From Rhabditoides inermis (Eukaryota > Nematoda > Chromadorea > Rhabditida > Rhabditidae): 64,000 bases of DNA. How positions within the stretch are numbered: the stretch's first letter is position 1; each line of letters starts with the position of its first letter. Under the pieces are notes generated by a model. The model saw only the letters and a program-made list of their open reading frames with translations, did no database searches and had not been told where the DNA came from. The stretch spans positions 197,501 to 261,500 of the forward strand of contig CAWZYM010000210.1 in assembly GCA_963966185.1 (NCBI GenBank), read 5' to 3'. Positions 1-11,553 of this stretch are shown here, one piece after another. The position numbers were made by a program, and so were the translations under genes.

Positions 1-415
1 AATTTTCATAGAAATCGATGATCATGAATTTTGGGTGCATTTTGGGTACATTCGCCTATTTGGGCATGAAGATGAGGTCACAGGCAGCTGGTATCGCGGC
101 TATCGACTTTTTCTAGGTCGATTCACCTTCTCTCCAAATTTGGTTCTAATTGAAGTGTTTTGAAATTTTTCTCCATAGTTAAGAGATTAGGTGATAACTC
201 TGATCAGAAGATCGCTATTGACGAGATATTTGGAATTTTGCGTTCTCAGGTATTCAAGAAACTTTCTAGAAGAAATCAGTAATTAGGGTATACTTTGAAA
301 AGAGATATCTCTCCGGAAGGACAGACAGACAGACAGACACCATAGTAAATATTAGGCTAAAGGGGTGACTAGCGCTCCGGCGCGCTGTCGCGCGCCTCCG
401 CACTAGGTATACAAA
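1..415. repeat. Interspersed repeat copy ending in a GC-rich hairpin
   Basis: This stretch reappears almost unchanged at about 12540-12945, including a bisulphate-like run of shared landmarks: a repeated ttttgggt motif, a short (ACAG)n run near 325-342 and the hairpin at about 370-410. It has no credible coding potential. The two copies differ by scattered substitutions and small indels, so this is an old dispersed repeat family of unknown class. Seen directly; the class is not recognised. Confidence 0.75.
370..410. repeat. GC-rich hairpin module followed by CTAG
   Basis: The core GGCGCGC-TGTC-GCGCGCC forms a 7-bp stem with a 4-nt loop and is followed within 6-7 nt by CTAG. The same module recurs at about 2880-2922 (inverted), 6570-6606, 10815-10858 and 12903-12945. 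A related perfect hairpin is at 4083-4103. It usually follows a short (ACAG)n run and the word CACCATAG. It looks like a shared terminus of several repeat families. Confidence 0.7.
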
Positions 416-909
416 AATAGAAGAATAGAAGAATAGTTCGTCTTGATAGTTGATTTCTCTCTAATGATTCTTGCGAAGATACATACACGCAAGGGTTGTA
501 GTTGAAGTGTTCAAGTTCTATGTTTTTTGTATATGTAGCTTAACCTAGGCTTTTCTAACTATCTCTCATCTCTCCTACTTCTTTTTCACTTATTTTCTGT
601 TTCACAGATGTACACCGCCCCATCTCTTTCTCCTCTACACTGTTCTGTCTACTTTCCATCCTATCTCCCTCCTCCTCCCCCGCCTATCTTTTTTTTATTT
701 TTTTATTGTTGGTATTGCGTTTATCTCACTACTCATAGAGAGTAACGAGGATATAGCCGTACCAATTGTTCTCAGCCGAAAACAAGACAGAGCCTTGGAT
801 TATAACGACTGTGAGAACTAGATTAGTTCAACCAACGTGCTATATAAGCACGCTAGTCGATAAAAACAACTGTTAGTAGGATAAAACACCGTCTCCGACG
901 GTCACAAAT
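416..909. repeat. CT-rich repeat flank and 3' untranslated tail of the retrotransposon
   Basis: From 416 to about 690 the sequence matches the start of the CT-rich repeat at 6606-7050. From about 690 to 909 it is the 3' UTR of the minus-strand retrotransposon. Read on the minus strand, it ends in an A-rich tail at about 690-712 (a run of A interrupted by T). No target-site duplication could be matched to the far side. Confidence 0.6.
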
Positions 910-2781
910 TCACAGATTCTTGACAGCACGCTTGAACGACTGTTTGGTCTCCTCCAATACAGCCTTCTCCGGTAGGGCATTCCATAGCCTTCTCAACTCG
1001 TTCACCGGGTAGTCGTGCAATCTCGCACTTGTCACCACAGGCTCCATCACTCTCAGTGAGTGGCCACCGCGTGCTGTCCTTCTCACTCCGCTGTCCGACA
1101 CCAGGACCAGCATTCCATCTGGAGGGGCTCTCACTCCGTGCACATAATTCCACATGAGCACCCTCCTTCTCTCGCTCACGGTCTTCTTTACCGTATTCCA
1201 CTTGGCCTTCTCTAGCACTCGGTCATCCGATGACGTGAAATCATTCTGCACCAGCCTCGCTGCATGCACATTCACTCTTTCGAGTCTTGCCCTGTCCGTC
1301 TCGTTTGCAGGAAACCATCCTTCTGCTGCATATAGCAGTCCTGGCTCAATACACGCCTTGTACACTTTCTCGAGGGCGCTTCGAGGAGCCCACTTCCTCA
1401 TAGTTCGCACCAAAGCACCAATGGCTTGGCGAGCCTTCGTCACTCTCTCAGCCACGTGACCACTGAAGTTCATCAGAGGATCAATTGCCACTCCGAGATA
1501 CTTGTACTGGCTAGTGCACTCGAGCTCTGTTCCACCAATGTGCAGATTTACCTCGAAATCTGGTTCCTTCTCATACACTCCCATTCGAATCACCTTGCAC
1601 TTTCCCGCATTCAGCTTCATTCCCATCTCTGAGAAGAGCCCACTCAGTTTCTCCACATCTTCTTGTGCATTCTCCTTGTCTCTATCGGTAAGATACCGAG
1701 AGACATATACCGTATCGTCGGCGTATTGAACAATGCGCGCCCCTTCATTCAATTGTATCGACCCCACACGATTCACATAACAATTGAATAGAAGTGGTCC
1801 TAGGATACTTCCCTGCGGAACTCCACTTACAACCTCCTTCTCTTCACTCAGAGTCCCGTTCACTCGCACTCGCATCCTCCTGTTAGACAGATAATCTTTC
1901 ATCAATCTGAGGTACGAATCGGCAAGGTTGAATTCATGTCTTAGAACATTTACCAAATGTCCAAGAGGGATCGTATCGAATGCTTTCGAAATATCGAAAA
2001 ACACTGCAACAGCCCGAGCAGCCTTCCTCTTACAACTCTGCAGGCACTCGCTCATTCCATACTGGAAACTCAGTACCGCATCCACAGTGCTCCGTCCCTT
2101 CCTGAATCCGAACTGATTCGGAGATAGCTTCCGGTCAACCTCTCCAACCATCATTCCAAACACGTACTCTTCTGCCATCTTGCTCACAATAGGAAGCAGT
2201 GACACCGGTCGGAAATCGACTGGGTGCTGTGGGTGTTCCACTTTCTGAATGGGTGATATCACCGCTTCCTTCCATCCCCGAGGGAACTTCTCCTCGTGTA
2301 GACACCGATTGATCATAGCCACGATTGGCGCAGTCAATGGTTTCACACACCTCTTCAACAACCGCACAGTTATTCCATCTATTCCACTCGCCTTCTGCTC
2401 GGATGCCTCTCGTATGTACTTCTCCACAAACTCTCTCGAGCAGGGAGGAATCCTCTCCGCATCCGATGCAATCTCCGGCATCTCACTTTCCATTGTGTTT
2501 CCAACCTTGACAAACTGCTCCATGAGCATGTCTGCCTTCTGCTGATCTGACACAGCCTTCTTTCCATTCGAGTCAGTCAGATCGGGGATTTCCGTGCCCT
2601 TCGTTTTTCCTGTCAGACACTCAATAGTCTTCCAGAAATCTGTAGGACTCTCCACAGAGGCAAATTTCTTATCAAAGAAATTCTTCTTTTCGTTGGCTGT
2701 CTCTTTAGCCAGCTGTTTTCGAGCATGTCTAAACGCAGCTTTTGCCTCGCTGTCTCCCCTTTCCTTGCTCAACTTGTGCAG
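910..2781 (-). pseudogene. Reverse transcriptase ORF of a 5'-truncated non-LTR (LINE) retrotransposon
   Basis: This 620-codon open frame encodes a LINE-type reverse transcriptase that would copy its own RNA at a nicked genomic target. In order it shows a linker rich in K and E (about 1-110), FRPVSLL (187-193), QFGFRKGRST (220-229), the catalytic-aspartate motif FFDISKAFD (258-266), GVPQGSILGP (317-326), the YADDT catalytic pair (350-354), a thumb motif YKYLGVAID, and a C-terminal RRLWNALPE signature. These place it among CR1/L2/Jockey-like LINEs (family knowledge). The apurinic-type endonuclease expected upstream is absent. The frame has no ATG: the first codon of the 620-codon frame (at 2772) is TTG, and at about 2781 the sequence changes abruptly into a CT-rich repeat. 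It is therefore a 5'-truncated, probably immobile copy. The RT frame itself is uninterrupted, so insertion is recent. Confidence 0.9.
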
Positions 2782-2911
2782 TGATAAAGAAAACAGAGAA
2801 AGAAAGTAGGATAGAGATGAAAAAGATACATGTTTCTACGCAAAAATCAACTATACTTCTATTTTTCTATTCTTGTATACCTAGTGCGGAGGCGCGCGAC
2901 AGCGCGCCGGA
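2782..2911 (-). repeat. CT-rich repeat head, inverted copy
   Basis: On the minus strand this matches 10815-10950 (the hairpin module, then the A-rich lead-in and the start of the CT-rich tract). With the plus-strand copy at 360-690, it places the retrotransposon between two oppositely oriented repeat copies. Confidence 0.7.
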
Positions 2912-4089
2912 GCGCTAGTCACCCGCCCACCCCCTATAAATTATGCTATGGTGTCTGTCTGTGTGTCGTTCCGCGGTTGTATCTCAATTTGTAGTGATCG
3001 ATAGGGGTTGAGGTATGGAACTTAGACCTGAGGTGGTGACCGCTCTGCATCGTTTACCTGGGATCGATATCTGACGTTTCCTTATATGGGTTGACCGAAA
3101 CTCTGATGGACATAGACGAAATTTTAAGCACTTTTTATGTAAACTATGCTTCGTTTTCGAGCTACTGAGATGCCCTTTTGGGGTTAAGGTACTGTAGGGT
3201 CGAGTATTTAAGGAGGCGAGTTCAAAAATGATGTTTACAGGTGATGTAAACAAGTAAACAACTTTGTAAACAACCTGAAAATGTGTTTTAAAGATGTCAA
3301 ATGTTTAGTAACATTATTGGTGAGTTTAAAAATGTTGTTTACAGATGTTGTAAACAAGTAAACAAAAATGTAAACAAACTGAAAACGTGTTTGAAAGGTG
3401 TATAACGTGTAGTAGACTTGGAGGCGAGTTCAAAAATGTTGTTTACATAATGTGTAAACAAGTAAACAAAATTGTAAACAACGTCAAACTGTCTTCAGTT
3501 TTGGTATTTAGTATTGTAATGTAATTCTTAGTTGCATTAGAGGTTTGTGGACATACTTTAGTTATGAAATTAGATTTGAGTGATGATTTCGATTTTGATG
3601 TTTGAGTGTTGAGGCCGCCGAAGGCGGCCTTGTTTACAAAGTTGTTTACTTGTTGACAAACATGTAAACAACAACATCGCTGACTTGTCTCCAGGTCACA
3701 TACCAAGTTTGGAGTCTTTGGCATCAAAACTGACCGAGATACGTCATTACCATATTTGGAATGATGCAAATGAGGTCAAAAATCAAAACTTAAATACTCG
3801 ACCCTACAGTACCTTAACCCCAAAAGGGCATCTCAGTAGCTCGAAAACGAAGCATAGTTTACATAAAAAGTGCTTAAAATTTCGTCTATGTCCATCAGAG
3901 TTTCGGTCAACCCATATAAGGAAACGTCAGATATCGATCCCAGGTAAACGATGCAGAGCGGTCACCACCTCAGGTCTAAGTTCCATACCTCAACCCCTAT
4001 CGATCACTACAAATTGAGATACAACCGCGGAACGACACACAGACAGACACCATAGCATAATTTATAGGGGGTGGGCGGGTGACTAGCGC
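2912..4089. mobile_element. Foldback (long inverted repeat) element
   Basis: The arms 2912-3212 and 3789-4089 are reverse complements of equal length (301 bp each) with no indel that I can see. They enclose a 576-bp loop. The outer ends carry gtgactagcgc, and the arms contain the ACAGACAGACACCATAG word also seen in other repeats here. Reading frames in the two arms give the same 75-residue string only because the arms are identical; I do not regard them as genes. A third, diverged single arm lies at about 9266-9556. No transposase is present, so it would be non-autonomous. Confidence 0.85.
3225..3680. repeat. GTAAACA-rich minisatellite in the foldback loop
   Basis: Three imperfect ~95-bp units each carry clusters of GTAAACA or its complement. 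I count 14 copies in this stretch. The spacing is irregular (about 8-15 bp). GTAAACA is the core of the forkhead/FOXO site, known in worms as the DAF-16 binding element; whether anything binds here is unknown. Confidence 0.75.
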
Positions 4090-4103
4090 GCTTCGCGCGC
4101 TAG
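4083..4103. repeat. Perfect CTAG-bounded hairpin
   Basis: CTAGCGCGC-TTC-GCGCGCTAG: a 9-bp perfect stem with a 3-nt loop, at the outer edge of the right foldback arm. It is a variant of the GC-rich hairpin module. Confidence 0.75.
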
Positions 4104-4339
4104 AAATATAGGTATAAAATAGAGGAGAAAATTATCTATCGATTGATATATAGATTGACTTGATATGTGCTCTGGAAGTGCTATTAGGAGCTGTGCTAGA
4201 AGTGCTGTTGTCAGTCTTCCAGTAGATGACTGATCTTATTTATTTCCTTTTTTTATTTTCAGTAATTTTGAATAATTAGACAATGTCACAGTATATCTGG
4301 TTGATAGTATCTGGTTGACTGCTTTTCTACAGATGTATT

Positions 4340-5578
4340 TACGATGCTCATAGAAGGCGCTCCGGCACGCTCCGCTGTCAGAGCCTATCAGTAGATCAGT
4401 AATAAAAATAACAATATAATGATAACTGATTCTGATATGCATTTTCTCCTGGGAGGCGCTCCGGCACGCTCCGCGCGCCTACGCGGTCAACGTATATCAG
4501 TAGATCAGTAAAAATAAGAATATATTGATCACTGCTACTGATATGAATTTTCTTCGACTCTCTGATATTTCACTCTCTCGGATGCACATAGGAGGCGCGC
4601 CTCCGCGGTCAAAGTATATCAGTAGATTAGTAATAATAAGAATATATTGATCACTGTTACTGATATGCATTCTCTCCGACTCTCTGATATTTCACTCTCT
4701 CGGATGCACATAGGAGGCGCTCCGGCACGCTTCGCGCGCCTCCGCGGTCAAAGCCGATCAATATATCAGTAATTATAATAAAACATTGATCACTGATACT
4801 GATATGCATTTTCACCGACTCCCTGATTTTTACTCTTTCGTATGCACATAAAAGACGCTCCGGCACGCTTCGCGCGCCTCCGCGGTCAAAGCCGATCAGT
4901 AGATCAGTAATTATAATAAAACATTGATCACAGATACTGCTATGTTTTTTTTCCGACTCTCTGATTTTTCACTTTCTCGTATGCACATAGAAAGCGCTCC
5001 GGCACGCTTCGCGCACCTCCGCGGTCAAAGTCGATCTGTGGATCAGTAATAATAAGAATATATTGATCACTGATACTGATATGCATTTTCTCCGACTCTC
5101 TGATCTTTTACTCTTTCGTATGCACATAAAAGGCGCTCCGGTACGCTTCGCGCGCCTCCGCGGTCAAAGCCGTACAGTAGATCAGTAAATATAAAATTAT
5201 ATTGATTGCTGATACTGATATGCATTCTCTCCCACTCTTTGATTTTTTACTCTTTCGTATGCACATAAAAGGCGCTCCGGCACGATTCGCGCGCCTCCGC
5301 GGTCAAAGCCGATCAGTATATCAGTAATTATAATAATATATTGATCACTGATACTGATATGCATTTTCTCCGACTCTCTGATCGTTCACCTTCTTGTTTG
5401 CACATAGAAAGCGCTCCGGCACGCTTCGCGCGTCTTTGCGGTCAAAGCCGATCAGTAGATCAGTAATTATAATAATATATTGATCACTGATACTGATATG
5501 CATTTTCTCCAACTCTCTGATCTTTTACTATCTCGTATGCACATAGAGGGCGCTCTGGCACACTCCGCGGTAAAATAT
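4340..5578. repeat. ~140-bp minisatellite, about nine units
   Basis: The landmark gcgctccggcacgc recurs at about 4357, 4454, 4712, 4853, 4993, 5131, 5271, 5411 and 5550. The spacing settles at 138-141 bp after a shorter first interval and one unit (near 4590) with a reduced GC block. Each unit has a GC-rich inverted repeat followed by an AT-rich part with repeated GATCAGTA and TGATCACTGATACTGATATGCAT-like words. Short frames across it are artefacts of the repeat. Confidence 0.85.
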
Positions 5579-5586
5579 TAGAAAAT

Positions 5587-5590
<4 letters not shown>

Positions 5591-5638
<48 letters not shown>

Positions 5639-5681
5639 GAGAGAGGGAGAGAGAGAGAGAGAGGGAGAGAGAGAGAGAGAT
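5591..5681. repeat. (GA)n microsatellite
   Basis: About 90 bp of GA dinucleotides with a few interruptions, directly after the minisatellite. Confidence 0.95.
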
Positions 5682-5689
5682 ATGAGAAA

Positions 5690-6560
5690 AGGAATTGGAT
5701 GAGAATAGAAGGTTACATAGTGTTTTGCCTCGCTTCACTTCCCTGATTGAAGGTAGAATGTCTTTAGTGCATACAGTTATATTTGTATTGTGTTTGCTCA
5801 GAATATAGAATTTGCACAGTTTGTGAAGTGTGGTGAGCTGTTTCGTAGTGCGTGGTGATGTTCTCGCTCATTTGCACAATTGACTGTCTTTTTCTCTGAC
5901 ATCAGACAGACTGGCAGCTGGCGCACTCTCACCGCGCCACACTCTCTCGTCGCGGGGCAATAAAGTGGCGTCGATTAGAGGAATTTAATTGATAGCGGGC
6001 GTCAGAGGTCACAAAAAGATGCAAATTTTGGAAGAAGTGTAGTGGCCACCTATTTGCATGTTGTAGTAAAGGGAGATCTGACACGGTTGCCTAGTTTTCT
6101 TGAACAGCCCGCGACAACTGTTTGGTGTCGCCTCGCCTCGACTAAATCACTTCGTGAAAGGAAACCAGGAGGAATTATAAAAAGATTACGGGCAGATTTG
6201 TAGGTGAGGGAGTGTAGAGGAGTGACGTCGAAACCGTTTCTCGAAAGCTGAAGTCTGCGATTCGCAGTACTCGTTCTTGTAAGGTCTACTCGATGCAACC
6301 GTTCAACGACCTAACCGTCTCTTCATCTGACACACTGTTTCGCCTGTTTTCTGTCTGACTCTCTCGGATTACGCGCTATTTCGTCGGACTTTCTTTAGCT
6401 TATAGTTCCGCGGATATGAGAGATATGATAACATGAAGATTTTGGGAGCATCTCCAGACCGAGGGCTTTACAGCCATACCAAATTTAGCCGGATCCATGC
6501 ATCGGTGGCCTTTGTGGAGCCATGTATGGACGGACACCATAGGGCATTTTACACATACAG
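5690..6560. other. Non-repetitive stretch, no gene recognised
   Basis: No matching copy elsewhere in the window and no coherent exon set on either strand. Short open frames (for example 6050-6298 minus, 6433-6627 plus) lack splice or protein features that I would trust. From about 6415 it merges into repeat sequence leading to the hairpin module at 6570. Confidence 0.5.
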
Positions 6561-6569
6561 GCGCAGCGG

Positions 6570-7050
6570 CGCTGCGACCGGCGCGCTGTCGCGCGCCTAC
6601 GCACTAGGTATACGAAAAAGAAAATAGAAGAATAGTTCGTCTTGCATGTTTGATAGTTGATTGTTCTCCAATGACTCTTGCGAAGTAACATATACTCTGC
6701 GCCAGAGCGATAGTTTTCGATCTACCTCGCTTGCAGTTCGAAATACGGTGCCATAACCGTCTGTCTCTCTTGTTTTGCGCGCTATTGCCTAGAGCTGACT
6801 CTCCGTCTTCCTCTGATCTACCCCACCGCGCGCAACTTATTGCGAGCATGGAACTATACACGCAAGGGTTGTAGTTGAAGTGTTCAAGTTCTTTGTATTT
6901 TGTATATGTAGCTTAATTTTTTGTCTTTTCTAACTATCTCTCCTACTTCTTTTTCACCTATTTTATGTTTCACAGATGTACACCGCCCCATCTCTTTCTC
7001 CTCTACACTGTTCTGTCTACTTTCCATCTCATCTCCCTCCTCTTCCCCCC

Positions 7051-7103
<53 letters not shown>

Positions 7104-7700
7104 TTCTCTCTTTCTCTCTCTCTCTCTCTCTCCTCGAGACAGTTCTACTTTCCCCTATCTCTCCTCTCTCTCTTCTCCCTCTACCACTGTCTCCCTATCT
7201 CTTTCTCTCTTTCTCTTTCTCTCTCAGTATTATGTTCTCTAGAAACAGTATTATATTCTCTATTGTCTACTCTACTGTCAACTTTCTAGAGACAATACTA
7301 ATACTACATATGCTCTTGTTTGTCTACTGCATCTTTTTCTTTCAATGTGACAAAAACTTTCTAGAGACATTACTATGTTTTCTTCTGTCTACTTCCACCT
7401 TTCGTCACCTCTTCCACTCTTACTTTCACATCTGCAGTAATCACTATCACTGCGACTTTCGAAAGACAGTTATGTCTACTCTCCCTTCTCTTTCCTCTTT
7501 TCTCTCTCCTACCTTCTCTCTCTCCTCATCTTTCTCTCTCTTGTCTATTCTCACGTCTCCGCATCGGTGACAACAATTTTCTAGAGACAGTACTATGGCA
7601 CCTTCTGTCTACTCTTCTACTCTCACGTCTGCAGCAGTCACTGCGACTATGAAGAGACAGTTATGCCTAATCTCCCTCCTTTCTCCTCCTCCTCCTCCTC

Positions 7701-7748
<48 letters not shown>

Positions 7749-8170
7749 TCTCTCTTGTCCAATCTCACGTCTTCGCAGCGGTGACAACAACATTCTAGAA
7801 AAAGTACTATGTTACCTTCTGTCTACTCTTCTACTCTCACGTCTGCAGCAGTCACTGCGACTTTCGAGAGACAGTTATGCCTACTCTCTCTCTTCCCTCC
7901 TTCTCCTCCCTCCTCTCTCTCTCTTTCTCTCTTTCTCTCTCTCTCTCTCTTTCTCTGTCTGTCTTTCTCTTGTCTATTCTCACGTCTCTGCATCGGTGAC
8001 AACAACTTTCTCTAGACAGTACTATGGCACCTTCTGTCTACTCTTCTATTCTCACATCTGCAGTAGTCACTGCGACTTTCGAGAGACAGTTATGTAAAAA
8101 CTTTTTTTAACAGAAAGTACTAATCTCTTATCTACTGTCTTCTTTCCCTACTGTCTACTCTCTCACGTTC
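6570..8170 (+). repeat. CT-rich dispersed minisatellite with (TC)n runs
   Basis: After the hairpin module and an A-rich lead-in come units of about 200-230 bp. Each alternates two related sub-blocks: one with gcagcggtgacaacaa, one with gcagtagtcactgcgac. Each ends in a variable pure (TC)n tract (about 7055-7130, 7706-7745, 7915-7955). Related unit sets occur at about 10860-11705 and 12960-13540. Leucine/serine-rich open frames of 100-240 codons across these tracts come from the TC runs and are not genes. Confidence 0.85.
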
Positions 8171-8830
8171 TGAAAATATAATTTGATCGCCTGTGCTTGC
8201 CAAATGACATGTAAGGTGAACTCGATTTTCACCTCACCTCACTTCCACTCGACACTGTACTGCATCGAAAAGCGGAATTTCAGGCTGAATATGTACAAGA
8301 GTACAAGTAATAAACTCAAAACTAAGTTTCAACTAAAAAAAAAGAAGCAGTACATAGTTCTATATTACGTCTACAATGACTTCGAGAAAAAAACCCGGCT
8401 GGCGCGCCCTAACACGTTGTGCGCACATGTGAAGGAGCTTGAAACAGTTTGAGGTTGATTTGATCGTTAGAAAGCACTATCTATTGACGTCTCGAAACAT
8501 TTTACTTAACTTTCAACCTTCAACTTTTCGTTTTGTCAAAGTTATTCGTTGAAGATAGAAATTTTGTCTTTTTTCCACTGACTCAATCCATTATTGTTAT
8601 ATTTAGACATATTCCTATCAAAAAAGACACAACTGAGTGGATAAGGGTCAGTGATTGCAAATGCCAACTATTCGATATCGATCGGTTGACCTGGCAGCTG
8701 GTAGCGAGCAATCCGGTGGGCGCGACCCCAGCAAGTAACGCGCGCTCAGAAAATGTCTAATACTGTATGAAGACAAAGTCCGATCGATCTGAAACTTTGA
8801 CAGAAGGGCTTTTTTGCCCATAACATTTTT
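8171..8830 (+). repeat. Interspersed repeat body, copy 1
   Basis: This region follows the CT-rich minisatellite and has a diverged second copy at about 11705-12400 in the same relative position. Minisatellite plus body therefore behave as one composite repeat of roughly 2 kb. No reading frame is conserved between the copies. Confidence 0.7.
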
Positions 8831-9140
8831 GAACTCGCCTGAAAGTCTACTACACGTTACACATCTCTAAAACACAGTTTCGGGTTGTTTACACTTTTGT
8901 TTACTTGTTTACAACATTTGTAAACAACATTTTTGAACACACCAAGAATGTTACTAAACATTTGACATCTTTAAAACACATTTTTAGGTTGTTTACACAG
9001 TTGTTTACTTGTTTACATCACCAGTAAACAACATTTTTGAACTCGTCTCTCGATCTACATCATCTTAGATACCTTCAAAACAAACTTTAAATTTGTTTAC
9101 AAAGTTGTTTACTTGTTGACAAACATGTAAACAACAACAG
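8831..9140. repeat. GTAAACA-rich minisatellite, second cluster
   Basis: About 11 copies of GTAAACA/TGTTTAC in three imperfect units, related to the loop of the foldback element at 3225-3680 but in opposite orientation. Confidence 0.75.
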
Positions 9141-9595
9141 CGCTGACTTGTCTCCAGGTCACATACCAAGTTTGGACTCTTTAGCATCGAAACTGACCGA
9201 GATACAACATTACCATATTTGGAATTATGCAAATGAGGTCATACATCAAAATTTTAATTCTCAACCCGACAGTACCTTAACCCCAAAAGAGCATCTCAGT
9301 AGCTTGAAAACTAACCATAGTTTACATAGAACTGGTCATCTCTCAGATTCTATGTTCTCAGATATGCAAATTTTCCAGGGAGAACCCATATAAGGAAACG
9401 TCAGATATCGATCCCAGGTAAACGATGCAGAGCGGTCACCACCTCAGGTCTAAGTTCCATACCTCAACCCCTATCGATCACTACAAATTGAGATACAACC
9501 GCGGAACGACACACAGACAGACACCATAGCATAATTTATAGGGGGTGGGCGGGTGACCAAGGCTCGCGCGCCTTCGGCGCGCTCGCCTTTCCGCT
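9141..9595. repeat. Diverged single arm of the foldback family
   Basis: From about 9266 to 9556 this matches the right arm of the foldback element, with a replaced internal segment near 9330-9385. It ends in the same (ACAG)n word and a variant GC-rich hairpin (about 9560-9590). Confidence 0.75.
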
Positions 9596-9602
9596 CTAAA
9601 AC

Positions 9603-10735
9603 CTCTAAATATATACTCATAACATAATTTCAAACAACAATTCTGAACTCAGTACTTGGTCTAGTACACGTTAGGTACCTTTTAAATGAGATTTGGAGTT
9701 GTTTACAAATTTGTTTACTTGTTTACATTTCATGTAAACAACAAATTTGAACTCAATACATGGTCTAGTACACGTTAGATACCTCTTAAATGAAAAATTG
9801 TGTTGTTTACTTCTTTGTTTACTTGTTGACATGAGTTGTTTACTATCATAAATGTACTTGTGTACTTGTGTTATGGTATGAGTATGAAGTGTCTACATTG
9901 CAAACTAACAAAGTTATTAAGGTTTCCGAGATTGTTTACATAATTTGTTTACTTGTTTACTTGTTTACATAATATCTTTACTAAAAGTTTTGTCTTAGTT
10001 AGGTTGTTGTATGGTGTGAATATGAACTGTCTACCTCAATTCGTTATTGAGTTATAGTGAAAAGTCTATTTTCGAGTCAAAGTCCAAAGTCCCTCTCGTA
10101 GAACCCATATAAGGAATTATGCAAATGAGATGTCTGAATTATGCTGACATCCCAGGGACCATAGAACCTTAACTCTAATACTCATAACATAATTTCAAAC
10201 AACAATTCTGAACTCAGTACTTGGTCTAGTACACGTTAGGTACCTTTTAAATGAGATTTGGAGTTGTTTACTTGTTTACATTTCATGTAAACAACAAATT
10301 TGAACTCAGTACATGGTCTAGTACACGTTAGATACCTCTCAAATGAAAAATTGTGTTGTTTACTTCTTTGTTTACTTGTTGACATGAGTTGTTTACTATC
10401 ATAAATGTACTTGTGTACTTGTGTTATGGTATGAGTATGAAGTGTCTACATTGCAAACTAACAAAGTTATTAAGGTTTCCGAGATTGTTTACATAATTTG
10501 TTTACTTGTTTACTTGTTTACATAATATCTTTACTAAAAGTTTTGTCTCAGTTAGGTTGTTGTATGGTGTGAATATGAACTGTCTACCTCAATTCGTTAT
10601 TGAGTTATAGTGAAAAGTCTATTTTCGAGTCAAAGTCCAAAGTCCCTCTCGTAGAACCCATATAAGGAATTATGCAAATGAGATGTCTGAATTATGCTGA
10701 CATCCCAGGGACCATAGAACCTTAACTCTAAAAGG
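9603..10735. repeat. 565-bp direct tandem duplication, GTAAACA-rich
   Basis: The word actcataacataatttc starts at 9615 and again at 10180, giving a 565-bp period. The second copy lacks a short stretch around one TGTTTAC cluster but is otherwise nearly identical. The pair holds about 21 further GTAAACA/TGTTTAC words. No coding potential. Confidence 0.85.
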
Positions 10736-10814
10736 GCATCTCTGAGTGTCGTTCCGTAAGAGCTGTACCTCAGCTGACATACCTTAACCATAGGAAATTT
10801 TAGGGGGAGAGAGG

Positions 10815-11516
10815 CGACTAGCGCTCCGGCGCGCTGTCGCGCGCCTCCGCACTAGGTATACAAGAATAGAAAAATAGAAGTATAGTTGATTTTTGCGTAG
10901 AAACATGTATCTTTTTCATCTCTATCCTACTTTCTTTCTCTGTTTTCTTTATCATTTTCTCTATTTTCAACTCATTTACTTCCTCTTCCTCCATCTCTCT
11001 CCCCCTACCTTTCTCCCTCTCTCTCTCCCCACTCCCTCCCTCTCCCTCCGTCTCTCTCTTTCTTTTTTTTCTTTTGTCTCTCGCCCCCTCTCTCTCTCTC
11101 TCTCTCTCTCTCGTCTATTATCACGTCTCCGCAGCGGTGACAACAACTTTCTAAACAACTTTCTAGAGACAGTACTATGGTATATTCTGTCTACTCTTCT
11201 ACACTTCTACTCTCACGTCTGCGGTAGTCACTGCAAATTACGAGACACAGTTATTTCTACTTTCGCTCCTATATTCTCCTCTTCCTCCTCTCCCTCCTAT
11301 CCGCTGCGGTCACAACAACTTTCTGAATACAGTACTACGGTATGTTTTGTTTACTGTCATGTCTCCGTGGCGGTGACAACAATTTACCTGAGACACCACT
11401 ATGTTTTTTTCTGTCTACTCACCTCTCGTCTACTCTTCTACTCCCACGTCTGCAGTAGTCACTCCGACTTTCGAGAGACAGTTACATACGTCTACTCTAC
11501 CTTCTCTCTCTCTCTC

Positions 11517-11553
<37 letters not shown>

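Noticed and set aside
370..410. A definite Helitron 3' end
   Set aside because: The hairpin plus CTAG is suggestive, but the following base is G or A rather than T, and no TC 5' end or Rep/helicase sequence was found.
2984..4017. Two open frames sharing an identical 75-residue string
   Set aside because: They are the two reverse-complementary arms of the foldback element; the identity is DNA-level.
6965..8097. Leucine/serine-rich open frames of 122-201 codons (also at 10893-11612 and 58013-58435)
   Set aside because: They arise from (TC)n and CT-rich minisatellite units, exist in all three frames at once, and are not preserved between repeat copies.
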